A stretch of 64,000 nt of DNA from an uncultured Thalassotalea sp. (GTDB taxonomy: Bacteria > Pseudomonadota > Gammaproteobacteria > Enterobacterales > Alteromonadaceae), in the NCBI GenBank assembly GCA_947492575.1, contig CANLNK010000004.1, forward strand, positions 248,001 to 312,000. Direction: 5' to 3'. Position numbers and translations under genes: made by a program. Under the pieces are notes generated by a model. That model ran no database searches and was not told the origin of the DNA. It saw only the letters and a program-made list of their open reading frames with translations. This document shows, piece after piece, positions 16,605 through 24,150 of the stretch (position 1 is its first letter; every line of letters begins with the position of its first letter).

Positions 16605-17903
16605 CTAATTCATCGCTAATCGTGCTTGGTGCTCTTTTTCTTTCTTAACGTAAGAAGACCATTGTTTTGCTGTTTTAGCTACTTTCTTAAATGCCAATGC
16701 ATTATCAAAAGCACCTAACGCTTTGTCGAACTCACCTAAATTGAAATAAGACATACCTAACGCTAAGTGCATGTTACCCTCATTATCCAAGCCACCACGC
16801 GTAATTGCAGCGTTGGCAGAATCGATAGATAACTTCCAGCGTTCTGTATTTAAGTATGCTTGTGCAAGCTGCTCATCAAATTTGCCGTCTTCTGCAATCT
16901 CAGTACCTTTGATCAACACAGGGATCGCTTTTTCGTCTTCCTTGGCCATCACATAGGCTTGAGCCATTAACTGAATGCGTTTTTCATCAGCAACAACAAT
17001 ACCTTTGGCAATAGAGTCATCCAATAACTTCGCTGCTTTGTATGGCAGTTGGTTAAACAAATAGAGTTGAGCCAGCATAATGATATCCGTCGATTTTGTC
17101 ACAAATCCGGCCTGCCATGCTGTTTCCATTGCACCTAGTTGCTTTTTCTCTTCACCGATTTCACCGTACATACCAGCAAGTTGAATCCAGTACTCAGGTT
17201 TTTGGTAAAGGCGAACAAGCTCTTCCATCACTTCTGTGACTTTCTCTGGCTGTTTTAGCTCATAATATGCTGCGCGTTGCAGAATCAACCAGTTCTCTTT
17301 TGGTGTCTCTTGTTTAGCTTTTGACAAATCAATAGCAGCGTTAATGTGCGTCAATGCGTCAGCATACTTCTTATCTTGATAGTAAACCTGCGCAAACATG
17401 ATGTGCTGGCTACTCTGTAGTTCCTTTTCATTGTTTGCTTGCCACTGCTTTAAAAAGCCCAGTGCTTTTTCATAGTCTTGCTGTTGCATCGCTAACTGTG
17501 CAAGAGAGAAGACAGTAGAAAGGTAAAGCGAATCAGGAATTGCTTCCTGCGCAATTACGTTTTCAAAGCTTGTAATTGCATTGGCAATATCATCGTTGCC
17601 GTAGTGCATAAAACCAAAGAAGTTCCACAGCATTGCTTTCTCATAGCTGTTTAACTGGTTAATACGCTCTTTCACATCGTTAAGCACTTCAAAGCCTGCC
17701 GCTTTATCGCCAGCATCTGCTAACTGTTGTGCTCTAGCTAGCTGCGAATAAACGCGATTTCGCATCGCTGGCACGCGCTTAGATTCACGCTTAGCAGGCT
17801 CAGCTGCATTGGCAGCTGCACCTGTTACATCGCCAAACACCGCTGGTGCGCTGTAGAGCGTTGCTGCAGCAATGAGAGAGATAATAAATTTAGTTTTCAT
17901 CAT
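16605..17903 (-). CDS. TPR-repeat periplasmic protein of the TonB operon
   Basis: A 432-residue exported protein: signal peptide (MMKTKFIISLIAAATLYSAPAVFG), then a helical array with tetratricopeptide-like units, clearest at FNLGEFDKALGAFDNAL near the C-terminus and at YQDKKYADALTHINAAIDL. It is the last gene of the DUF3450-exbB-exbB-exbD-tonB operon, where such TPR proteins are regularly found in Alteromonadales and Vibrio (TtpC-type accessory systems have a related arrangement). It probably contacts TonB or the ExbB extension in the periplasm. GAGG lies 5 nt before the first of two adjacent ATGs. Confidence 0.85.
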   Translation of the reverse strand: MMKTKFIISLIAAATLYSAPAVFGDVTGAAANAAEPAKRESKRVPAMRNRVYSQLARAQQLADAGDKAAGFEVLNDVKERINQLNSYEKAMLWNFFGFMHYGNDDIANAITSFENVIAQEAIPDSLYLSTVFSLAQLAMQQQDYEKALGFLKQWQANNEKELQSSQHIMFAQVYYQDKKYADALTHINAAIDLSKAKQETPKENWLILQRAAYYELKQPEKVTEVMEELVRLYQKPEYWIQLAGMYGEIGEEKKQLGAMETAWQAGFVTKSTDIIMLAQLYLFNQLPYKAAKLLDDSIAKGIVVADEKRIQLMAQAYVMAKEDEKAIPVLIKGTEIAEDGKFDEQLAQAYLNTERWKLSIDSANAAITRGGLDNEGNMHLALGMSYFNLGEFDKALGAFDNALAFKKVAKTAKQWSSYVKKEKEHQARLAMN

Positions 17904-17921
17904 TTACGCCTCAAATATGCT

Positions 17922-18557
17922 CTAGCCGTCAATTTCGAATGTAATTTTGTTTTGAACGCCAGCAACTTCGGTCGCTTCGCCGTCAACAACTCGTGGCTTG
18001 TATTTAAACTTAAGTGCCGCATCAAGCGCTGCGCGATTAAAGATATTCTCAGGTTGCGCTTCTACAACAATAGGGTCGCGAACAGAGCCATTTTTTGTCA
18101 CGGTGAACTCAACAATTACATAGCCTTCAATACCGCGCGATTGAGCACGACGTGGGTAAATAGGTGCTACTTTCACAATGGGTAAGTAATCACCGTCACC
18201 ACTGTCTAGGCTCAAACCACCAGCTAAACCTGTATCAGCAGCAATGTCAGCCGTAAATGATGTGCTTACTGCATCAGCATTTGGGTTTGCCTGCTGCATT
18301 TGTGGTTGCTGCATCGGCGGTGGTGGCGTTTGTGGCTTAGGTGGTTTTTGTGGTTTACGTTCTTTTTTCTGTACCGTTTCTTCTGGCTTTAAACGAATAA
18401 AGTCGAGAACGTTTCCACGCGGCGGCTCTGTTAATGCATCTTTACCACCGGTGATCAACATTTGCATGCCCCAAAGCAATACAAAGGTGACACTAACCGC
18501 TAGTGCTAAGGCCAAACCGTAGCGAGAAATTGGATTAGGTGCTACCGTAGCTGTCAT
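17922..18557 (-). CDS. tonB: TonB family energy transducer
   Basis: TonB links the proton-driven ExbBD motor to outer-membrane receptors. Visible are an N-terminal membrane anchor (about 13-35, LALALAVSVTFVLLWGMQML), a short proline-rich spacer (KPPKPQTPPPPMQQPQMQQ, about 71-90) and the C-terminal domain (YLPIVKVAPIYPRRAQSRGIEG, then VIVEFTVTKNGSV). At 211 residues it is a compact TonB2-type protein. AGAGGG precedes the ATG, 2 nt after exbD. A TonB-dependent receptor lies 5.6 kb upstream. Confidence 0.93.
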   Translation of the reverse strand: MTATVAPNPISRYGLALALAVSVTFVLLWGMQMLITGGKDALTEPPRGNVLDFIRLKPEETVQKKERKPQKPPKPQTPPPPMQQPQMQQANPNADAVSTSFTADIAADTGLAGGLSLDSGDGDYLPIVKVAPIYPRRAQSRGIEGYVIVEFTVTKNGSVRDPIVVEAQPENIFNRAALDAALKFKYKPRVVDGEATEVAGVQNKITFEIDG

Positions 18558-18559
18558 TG

Positions 18560-18973
18560 CTAACCCTCTTGTGCAGCAATTGACACATCAAATACACCCG
18601 CAGCGCGTGCTGAGTCCATCACTTTGATTAACGTGTCTGTCGTTGCTTTTTTGTCTGCTTGAATAACAACAGTCCCTTGCGGGTTTTCTGCTTTTAAACG
18701 CTCGATGTTTGCTTGTACTGCTCTAACATCAACGCGACGTTTATTAATCCAAATCTCACCTTTGTCGCTTATTGCCACTAAGATGTTTGCTCGCTCTTTC
18801 TTAACCGCTGTTGCCGCTTCCGGACGGTTAACTTCAATACCAGCTTCTTTAACAAACGAAGCGGTAACTATGAAGAAGATAAGCAGGATGAAAACAACGT
18901 CCAACATTGGCGTCATATTAATTTCTTCTGCTTCTTCTTGCTCTTGTAAAACTTTTGCTAATTGAGAACGCAT
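18560..18973 (-). CDS. exbD: biopolymer transport protein ExbD
   Basis: ExbD is the proton-channel partner of ExbB. The 137-residue protein has a single membrane segment near residues 23-41 in INMTPMLDVVFILLIFFIVT; the aspartate in MLDVVFILL is the conserved proton-carrying residue. The periplasmic domain follows. It is separated from exbB by 105 bp that contain a hairpin. Confidence 0.94.
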   Translation of the reverse strand: MRSQLAKVLQEQEEAEEINMTPMLDVVFILLIFFIVTASFVKEAGIEVNRPEAATAVKKERANILVAISDKGEIWINKRRVDVRAVQANIERLKAENPQGTVVIQADKKATTDTLIKVMDSARAAGVFDVSIAAQEG

Positions 18974-19025
18974 GTCGCTTTCCTCATTGAATATTTTCTA
19001 ATTTCTTGTGTTAATCTCGTTATTT

Positions 19026-19068
19026 GCCAGTGGCGCTTTTGTAGGTAAAAACAGTAGCGTCATCTGGC
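19026..19068 (-). repeat. hairpin between exbB and exbD
   Basis: GCCAGTGGCGCT pairs with AGCGTCATCTGGC with one bulged base and one G-U pair, loop about 18 nt. It lies in the only sizeable gap of the TonB operon and may be an RNA-processing or stabilising element that sets the ExbB:ExbD ratio. Confidence 0.5.
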
Positions 19069-19078
19069 GACTAACGAA

Positions 19079-19603
19079 TTAATGCATCACTAGTGAATCT
19101 TCTAATTGCTCAGTACGGCGTTTCGTTTTGCGCTGAAAATAAGTCACAAGGAAAACACCTGAAAGTGAGCCCACCATACCTGCCATCGTTGGGATAGTGG
19201 CACGTGATACACCTGAAGCCATCGAGCGAGCGTTACCGCTACCAGAAATCGCCATTACGTCAAACACTTGAATCATACCGGTAACCGTACCAAGTAGACC
19301 AAGCAGAGGACATAACACCACCAGGCTTTGAATCAAAGCGACATTGTGGTTAAGCATTTCCGTCAAACGCGATACTTGCGCGATGCGAATTTGCTCAGCA
19401 TTCCAAGAGCTTTTGTCAGCTCTTGCATTCCAGTCTGCAATTACTGATTGCTTTAAGCCGTTGTAGGTTTTTAAGAAAAACACTAAACGTTCGAAAATCA
19501 GTAACCACATAAGGCATATGATGCCGGCGATCACGGTCAATACTGGACCGCCGGTATCGAGGAACTCCCTGATGCTATTCATCATGTCGATGAATAAAAC
19601 CAT
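19079..19603 (-). CDS. exbB: ExbB-type MotA/TolQ/ExbB proton channel protein, short form
   Basis: A 174-residue inner-membrane protein with three hydrophobic segments (GPVLTVIAGIICLMWLLIF; then ALIQSLVVLCPLLGLLGTVTG; then MVGSLSGVFLVTYF). The TVTGMIQVFD sequence is the usual MotA/TolQ/ExbB signature. This is the canonical ExbB partner for the adjacent ExbD. AGGAG lies 7 nt before the ATG, inside the end of the preceding gene. Second of two ExbB-like genes in the operon. Confidence 0.92.
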   Translation of the reverse strand: MVLFIDMMNSIREFLDTGGPVLTVIAGIICLMWLLIFERLVFFLKTYNGLKQSVIADWNARADKSSWNAEQIRIAQVSRLTEMLNHNVALIQSLVVLCPLLGLLGTVTGMIQVFDVMAISGSGNARSMASGVSRATIPTMAGMVGSLSGVFLVTYFQRKTKRRTEQLEDSLVMH

Positions 19604-19605
19604 GA

Positions 19606-20985
19606 TTAAGCTCCTTGTTCAGCACGCTCGGCTACAATGCCAGCGCTCTGCTGTTGTAACACGTTGATAATGCCGCGGCTGCGCGTAGTTAAGATGGTAG
19701 AGATAAATACCATTGGAATCGCAACTACTAGACCAAGAACTGTTGTTACAAGCGCTTGAGAAATACCACCAGCCATCAGTTTAGGGTCACCTGTACCAAA
19801 TAAGGTAATCGCTTGGAACGTGTTAATCATACCGGTAACTGTACCTAATAGACCGATAAGCGGTGCGACAACAGAGATGATTTTGATCATGGTTAAACGA
19901 GATGTTAACTGTGGTACTTCTTTCAAAATACGCTCAGACAGTTTTAACTCAAGTGTTTCGATATCTGCTGTTTTGAACTCTTCTTTCGCCATTAATACAC
20001 GACCTAATGGGTTATCGTTAGAAGGCGTAGCAGATTTAAGCTGACGGTTAACCTTGTTTCCGATGATAAATAGTGCAATGAAGCGCTCGATGGCAATTAA
20101 TAGACCAATCAAACCAATTGCTAGAATTACATAACCAACCGGACCACCTTGGTCAACACGCTCTTGTGTATCTGGCGCTTGAACTAATAGGCTTAGGATA
20201 GAGCCACCTGTTGGGTCTAAAGCAAACGCAACTTGTGCATTGCTAGCATTTGTCATATCACCAGCGGTGTTTAAGTAACGGCCTGATGGTTGACGAATTA
20301 GCTCAGCAACACTACCTGTCTCACTGATAAATTCTAAGTATTTGCCGTTAGCCACTAAGTTGAAGTTACCAACGCGTGTTACGGTTGCGTTTTGTTTTGA
20401 GCCATCAGCTAAAACAACTTCACGCTCAAAGCGAGTTACTTTGCCGCTCTCAGTCATTTCGCGTTGTAATTCAAACCAAATCTTTTCAATTTCTTCAATT
20501 GATGCAAGCTTTGAAGAAGAACCCATTGATTGTGCAAACTCGTCTAAGAACGCTTCACGACCAGGAATTTGTGCCGACACTACAGAGTTTTGGAACTTGC
20601 TCTTAGTATCGCCAGCGACTTGCTGAAGTACACCGAAAAGCTCTTTTAATTCGCCTAAACGCTTGTTCAATGCTTCTTGGCGGTTAGCTAACGAGATTTC
20701 GTTTTGTTGAAATGCCGCTTCTAATTCCGTACTTAGCTTAATCTGACCGTCACGTTCGTTAACTGCATCAGCTAATAAACGATCTTGCTCTGACTTACGT
20801 GCAACGAAATCTGCTTCACGTTGCTTGTTCTGTTGAGTTTGTGCAACTTTACCTTGCGCTAACTGGTTTAAAAGCTCGTCTAAGTTAGCGGCTTCTTGTG
20901 CATTAGCTGCGCCAGCGATTACAGCAGTCGAAGAAAGCGTAACAGCTGCTAAAAACGTAGAAATTTGTTTTTTGATAGTTTTCAT
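19606..20985 (-). CDS. ExbB-like proton channel protein with long periplasmic N-terminal extension
   Basis: From the ATG at 20985 (459 residues): signal peptide MKTIKKQISTFLAAVTLSS, a helical and coiled-coil periplasmic region (about 25-250, rich in Q, K, E), then a MotA/TolQ/ExbB domain (about 265-455) with GPVGYVILAIGLIGLLIAIE and LLGTVTGMINTFQAI. Such extended ExbB proteins occur with DUF3450 proteins in TonB2-type systems, where the extension is thought to reach the periplasmic partner (TtpC in Vibrio). An earlier in-frame start at 21033 would overlap the DUF3450 gene and add a segment before the signal peptide, so it is rejected. Confidence 0.9.
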   Translation of the reverse strand: MKTIKKQISTFLAAVTLSSTAVIAGAANAQEAANLDELLNQLAQGKVAQTQQNKQREADFVARKSEQDRLLADAVNERDGQIKLSTELEAAFQQNEISLANRQEALNKRLGELKELFGVLQQVAGDTKSKFQNSVVSAQIPGREAFLDEFAQSMGSSSKLASIEEIEKIWFELQREMTESGKVTRFEREVVLADGSKQNATVTRVGNFNLVANGKYLEFISETGSVAELIRQPSGRYLNTAGDMTNASNAQVAFALDPTGGSILSLLVQAPDTQERVDQGGPVGYVILAIGLIGLLIAIERFIALFIIGNKVNRQLKSATPSNDNPLGRVLMAKEEFKTADIETLELKLSERILKEVPQLTSRLTMIKIISVVAPLIGLLGTVTGMINTFQAITLFGTGDPKLMAGGISQALVTTVLGLVVAIPMVFISTILTTRSRGIINVLQQQSAGIVAERAEQGA

Positions 20986-21004
20986 TGTGAACAACAACCT
21001 TAAG

Positions 21005-21790
21005 TTATTCTGATACGTTGACAGGTACAACAACTAAGTCAGGTGCTAGTTGTTTGCGCGCAATGCGAAGTGCTTTGTTGATGTCGGTACGGTAGCCAGC
21101 ATCTAAGTCATCCCAAGCACCCTTTTCGTTATTCCATAAGCCCATGCGTGAGCCGTCACGAGTTTGGTAGATAAATGCAACACGACCAATACGCAAGAAA
21201 TCAACGTCCATTTCTTTGCCGTCTAGGCTAAGCAAGTCGCTGTATGCTTCAATTGTGCGACCGTAGTCCACTTCAATTTGGTAAGCTTCCATTACGCGGC
21301 GGAACTTCTCTGAAGCTGCAACATCTGCGCGCTCCATCAATGCCTTAAGTTTTGCAATGCGATCGCTACGCTCTTCTGGAAGGAAAGGAACATCTAATGA
21401 AATAAATGCGTCAAGCGTATCAATCATACGCGCCATTAACGGTGAGATTTGACGTTCAATGATGCTAACTTGCTCCATTGACGCTGCTAACTGGCTAAGC
21501 TCTGACATTTGGTTGTCAATTTGCTTTTGCATTTGGCCATTGTAGACCTGCAAACCGTCAATTTCTTTATTAACAGATTTAAACTGTTGAAGCTTGCTTT
21601 GAATTTGATCAGCGATTTTGTCGATTTTTTGTTGTGATTTTCCCGCCGACTGGTTGATCTCTTGACCTGCTTGAACAACTTTATCAAGCTGTTGAGCGTC
21701 AGCAGCTATAGCGCTAGACGCAAGCCCCGTCATTCCTAAAGACGAGATACCTACAAATAGGCTAGCTTGCGCCAGTTTTGACAATTTCAT
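21005..21790 (-). CDS. DUF3450 periplasmic coiled-coil protein
   Basis: A 261-residue exported protein: signal peptide ending near SAIAADAQ, a long helical and coiled-coil region (about 35-125), then a conserved globular end with LMARMIDTLDAFISLDVPFL and RVAFIYQTRDGSRMGLWN. This is the DUF3450 family, which regularly accompanies the two-ExbB TonB clusters of Alteromonadales and Vibrio. First gene of the operon; AAGG precedes the ATG. Probably binds the periplasmic extension of the following ExbB-like protein; role inferred from context. Confidence 0.88.
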   Translation of the reverse strand: MKLSKLAQASLFVGISSLGMTGLASSAIAADAQQLDKVVQAGQEINQSAGKSQQKIDKIADQIQSKLQQFKSVNKEIDGLQVYNGQMQKQIDNQMSELSQLAASMEQVSIIERQISPLMARMIDTLDAFISLDVPFLPEERSDRIAKLKALMERADVAASEKFRRVMEAYQIEVDYGRTIEAYSDLLSLDGKEMDVDFLRIGRVAFIYQTRDGSRMGLWNNEKGAWDDLDAGYRTDINKALRIARKQLAPDLVVVPVNVSE

Positions 21791-22090
21791 AAGTAAACCT
21801 TAAGTAATTAAAAAAAAGAACTTTCCTGTATGTGACAGAAAAATTTCATAATGCATTTAAACGATGGGAGAATTTTAGGCGCAAAATATGACATTTATGT
21901 TTCTGCGATATTTCAACTTTATTAAATTACAGAAACGTGACGTTTTTTTTACCACCATCAAATTAGTGTCATAAAAACGTATTGAAAATTATTTGTTAAT
22001 ATTTTTAGTTAGTTACAGGAACCATTGATTTGAACTTGACTCTAAAACACAAATTATTTCGTTAAAAACTTGACCAAAAAGGCAGATTTT
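21791..22090. other. divergent intergenic region
   Basis: 300 AT-rich bases between the TonB operon and the 22091 lipoprotein gene. It must carry both promoters. I see only a widely spaced inverted repeat (GTTTCTG at 21899, CAGAAAC at 21930); no Fur box was recognised. Confidence 0.5.
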
Positions 22091-22717
22091 ATGAACAGGA
22101 TGTTAAAGCAAACACCACGATTTTTGAGTGCAATATTACTCTCATTTGCACTGATAAGTTGTAGCTCAGTTTCACTCGTTGGCATGTACAAATTAAGTAA
22201 AGTTGATCCCCTATCGGCAGATCCCGCGCAAATTAAAGTAGCGATAAAAACGGATAAAGTGATCAAGGTGAATGACGGCACAGTTAAGATCAAGTTTGGC
22301 TACCAAAGCGACGATGGCACTATCGATATAAACGACGAATTTGACGTAAATATTGATTATCAATCAGCTATCGCTCAATCACTATTTACCGACATTGCCA
22401 CAAACGAATACGTTACTGTACTTTCATTGAACGAAAGTGATGCGAAGAAGTTTCGACAAAACCAATTTTTGATTAGCAAACACAAAACAGAAGATAAAAA
22501 GGGGCAAGGTTATTTTTCACTCGGCTTAGACAATTTTTGTTTGCCTAATCCATTACCAGAGCGAGAATTAACTGTCGACGTGTTCTTACAAACTGAACGT
22601 CAGGACGGCTTTTTCAAATTCCTAAGTAATGTAGATTTGAAAGACCAACTCAAAGACGTTGAGCCTAACGATTTAAAAACATTACAGGATTCTTGCCAAC
22701 AGCATGTTGGCAGTTAA
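22091..22717 (+). CDS. hypothetical lipoprotein
   Basis: A 208-residue protein with a lipoprotein signal (MNRMLKQTPRFLSAILLSFALISC-SS; the cysteine is residue 24). The mature region is beta-rich without recognised motifs; two further cysteines (in FCLPN and DSCQQ) could form a disulfide. The reading frame is open to a TTG at 22070, but the ATG at 22091 has AAGG 8 nt upstream and begins the signal peptide correctly. Monocistronic, followed by a hairpin. Function unknown. Confidence 0.75.
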   Translation: MNRMLKQTPRFLSAILLSFALISCSSVSLVGMYKLSKVDPLSADPAQIKVAIKTDKVIKVNDGTVKIKFGYQSDDGTIDINDEFDVNIDYQSAIAQSLFTDIATNEYVTVLSLNESDAKKFRQNQFLISKHKTEDKKGQGYFSLGLDNFCLPNPLPERELTVDVFLQTERQDGFFKFLSNVDLKDQLKDVEPNDLKTLQDSCQQHVGS

Positions 22718-22788
22718 TTCGACTCGTCAACCAAACACAGCCAATGGTAAAACTGCATTGTAGATTACACATATTAATTCTAACATTG

Positions 22789-22818
22789 GCATACGCTAGG
22801 CAGCTGACTAGCGTATGC
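22789..22818 (+). terminator. 11-bp hairpin downstream of the lipoprotein gene
   Basis: Perfect arms GCATACGCTAG and CTAGCGTATGC around an 8-nt loop, 71 nt after the lipoprotein stop. Only three U residues follow, so termination is likely but not certain. Confidence 0.5.
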
Positions 22819-22822
22819 TTTA

Positions 22823-22840
22823 GAGGCTAAAAAAAGCCTC
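22823..22840 (-). terminator. small hairpin after the hydrolase gene
   Basis: GAGGCT and AGCCTC arms flank a run of six bases that are all U on the minus strand, 8 nt beyond the stop codon of the hydrolase gene. Atypical because the U-run is in the loop, not after the stem. Confidence 0.4.
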
Positions 22841-22847
22841 TGTATCG

Positions 22848-23918
22848 TTATTTGATTGCTAACCACCAGGTATTTTCCGCCGGTGCATTAAGCACATCAA
22901 CAAACTCACCAACAATTGGTGTCGACAGTGTTACCTGCTGCTGACGAGAAAGTTCACTCACTCTATCTAGCGGCTCAAACCAGTCATGCATTGCCAAGTC
23001 AAAAGTAGAATTGTGAATTGGCACCATCACTTTACCTTGCAGGTCAAGATGCGCTTGCACACTTTCTTCCGGCATCATGTGAATTTCACTCCATAGACGG
23101 TTGTATGCTCCAGTCTCTATAAAGGTAAGGTCGAAAGGACCAAACTTCTCACCAATTTCTTTGAAACCACCAAAATAGCCACTATCGCCACTGAAGAAGA
23201 TCTTTGACTCTGGGCTATTGATAACCCAACTTGCCCACAATGTTTCGTCTCGGTCTAACAAACCACGACCTGAAAAGTGTTGAGTTGGAGTCGCGATGAA
23301 CTCTACTCCACCTACTTGCTTGCTCTGCCACCAGTCTAACTCTACAATTTTCTCTGCTGCCACTCCCCAGTCAACTAGATGTTTGCCGACATTCAATGGT
23401 ACTAAAAAGGTATCAACCTTATTTTTAATCGCCTTAATTGTACCTTTATCGAGATGGTCGTAGTGGTCATGGCTGATAATAACAACATCGATTTGCTGGA
23501 TATCTTTGGTCGCTATTGGCGGCTGGTGGAATCGCTTAGGACCCGCCCATTGAACCGGTGATGCGCGATCGCTAAATACAGGGTCAATCATCACTATCTG
23601 ACCTTCAAGTTTCAGCATAATTGATGAATGCCCTAATTTAACGGCAGAATTGTTAGGGGCATCCATTATTTGCTGATAAGTCATTGGCAAAACAGGAATA
23701 TCTTTTACTGGCACAGGCACCTTTCGCTCTATGCTAAAGCGCTCTTTGATAATATCCCAAATAACACCGAAATCGCTCTTATACTCTATCTCGGTATTTT
23801 TAAATTTTTTGCTCTCAAGTTTAGCTCCCTGATTTGAAGCATTCACATTTGAAACAATTGACGTCATAACAAGTCCTCCAACAACGACAGCAATAAGTGC
23901 GGCTTTCCACTTTTTCAT
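22848..23918 (-). CDS. metallo-beta-lactamase-fold hydrolase, UlaG/NAPE-PLD-like
   Basis: A 356-residue exported or membrane-anchored protein (MKKWKAALIAVVVGGLVMTS) with a metallo-beta-lactamase fold. The zinc motif HDHYDH is at 150-155, with later ligands in TPTQHFS and FSGDSGY and a final VPIHNSTF. Overall arrangement (LGHSSIMLKLEGQIVMIDPV, QWAGPKRF) matches the NAPE-PLD/RomA-like branch, so lipid or ester phosphodiesters are conceivable; substrate not known. Two tandem operator-like sites precede the gene. Confidence 0.85.
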   Translation of the reverse strand: MKKWKAALIAVVVGGLVMTSIVSNVNASNQGAKLESKKFKNTEIEYKSDFGVIWDIIKERFSIERKVPVPVKDIPVLPMTYQQIMDAPNNSAVKLGHSSIMLKLEGQIVMIDPVFSDRASPVQWAGPKRFHQPPIATKDIQQIDVVIISHDHYDHLDKGTIKAIKNKVDTFLVPLNVGKHLVDWGVAAEKIVELDWWQSKQVGGVEFIATPTQHFSGRGLLDRDETLWASWVINSPESKIFFSGDSGYFGGFKEIGEKFGPFDLTFIETGAYNRLWSEIHMMPEESVQAHLDLQGKVMVPIHNSTFDLAMHDWFEPLDRVSELSRQQQVTLSTPIVGEFVDVLNAPAENTWWLAIK

Positions 23919-23931
23919 ATCAACACCATAT

Positions 23932-23989
23932 GTAAACTATGGAGTGTAATTTACTATTAACGACACAAAAAGTAAACTACACAGTGTAA
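23932..23989 (-). promoter_or_regulatory. two tandem operator-like sites
   Basis: GTAAACTATGGAGTGTAA (23932-23949) and GTAAACTACACAGTGTAA (23972-23989) are 18-bp direct repeats spaced exactly 40 bp, start to start. Each is an imperfect palindrome (TTACACT-N4-AGTTTAC on the minus strand). They lie 14 and 54 bp before the hydrolase start codon, as expected for binding by a TetR-type dimeric repressor. Confidence 0.6.
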
Positions 23990-24088
23990 TTAATTATTTC
24001 GAAGTGTATGGAGTACCTTAAACACAGGGCTAAAGTGAGCGCGCTTCCATCCGCTAATTCTGTATTTAATGTAATTTGTACAAGATCA

Positions 24089-24114
24089 AAAAAGGCGACC
24101 AAGGCCGCCTTTTT
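24089..24114 (-). terminator. rho-independent terminator of the TonB-dependent receptor gene
   Basis: Arms AAAAAGGCG and CGCCTTTTT around an 8-nt loop, about 36 nt after the receptor stop codon. Confidence 0.87.
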
Positions 24115-24150
24115 AATGTCAATTTAAGGAGTGACTTACTAAATCACTAT

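Noticed and set aside
20986-21033. N-terminal extension of the long ExbB-like protein
   Set aside because: Would overlap the DUF3450 gene and place residues before a clear signal peptide.
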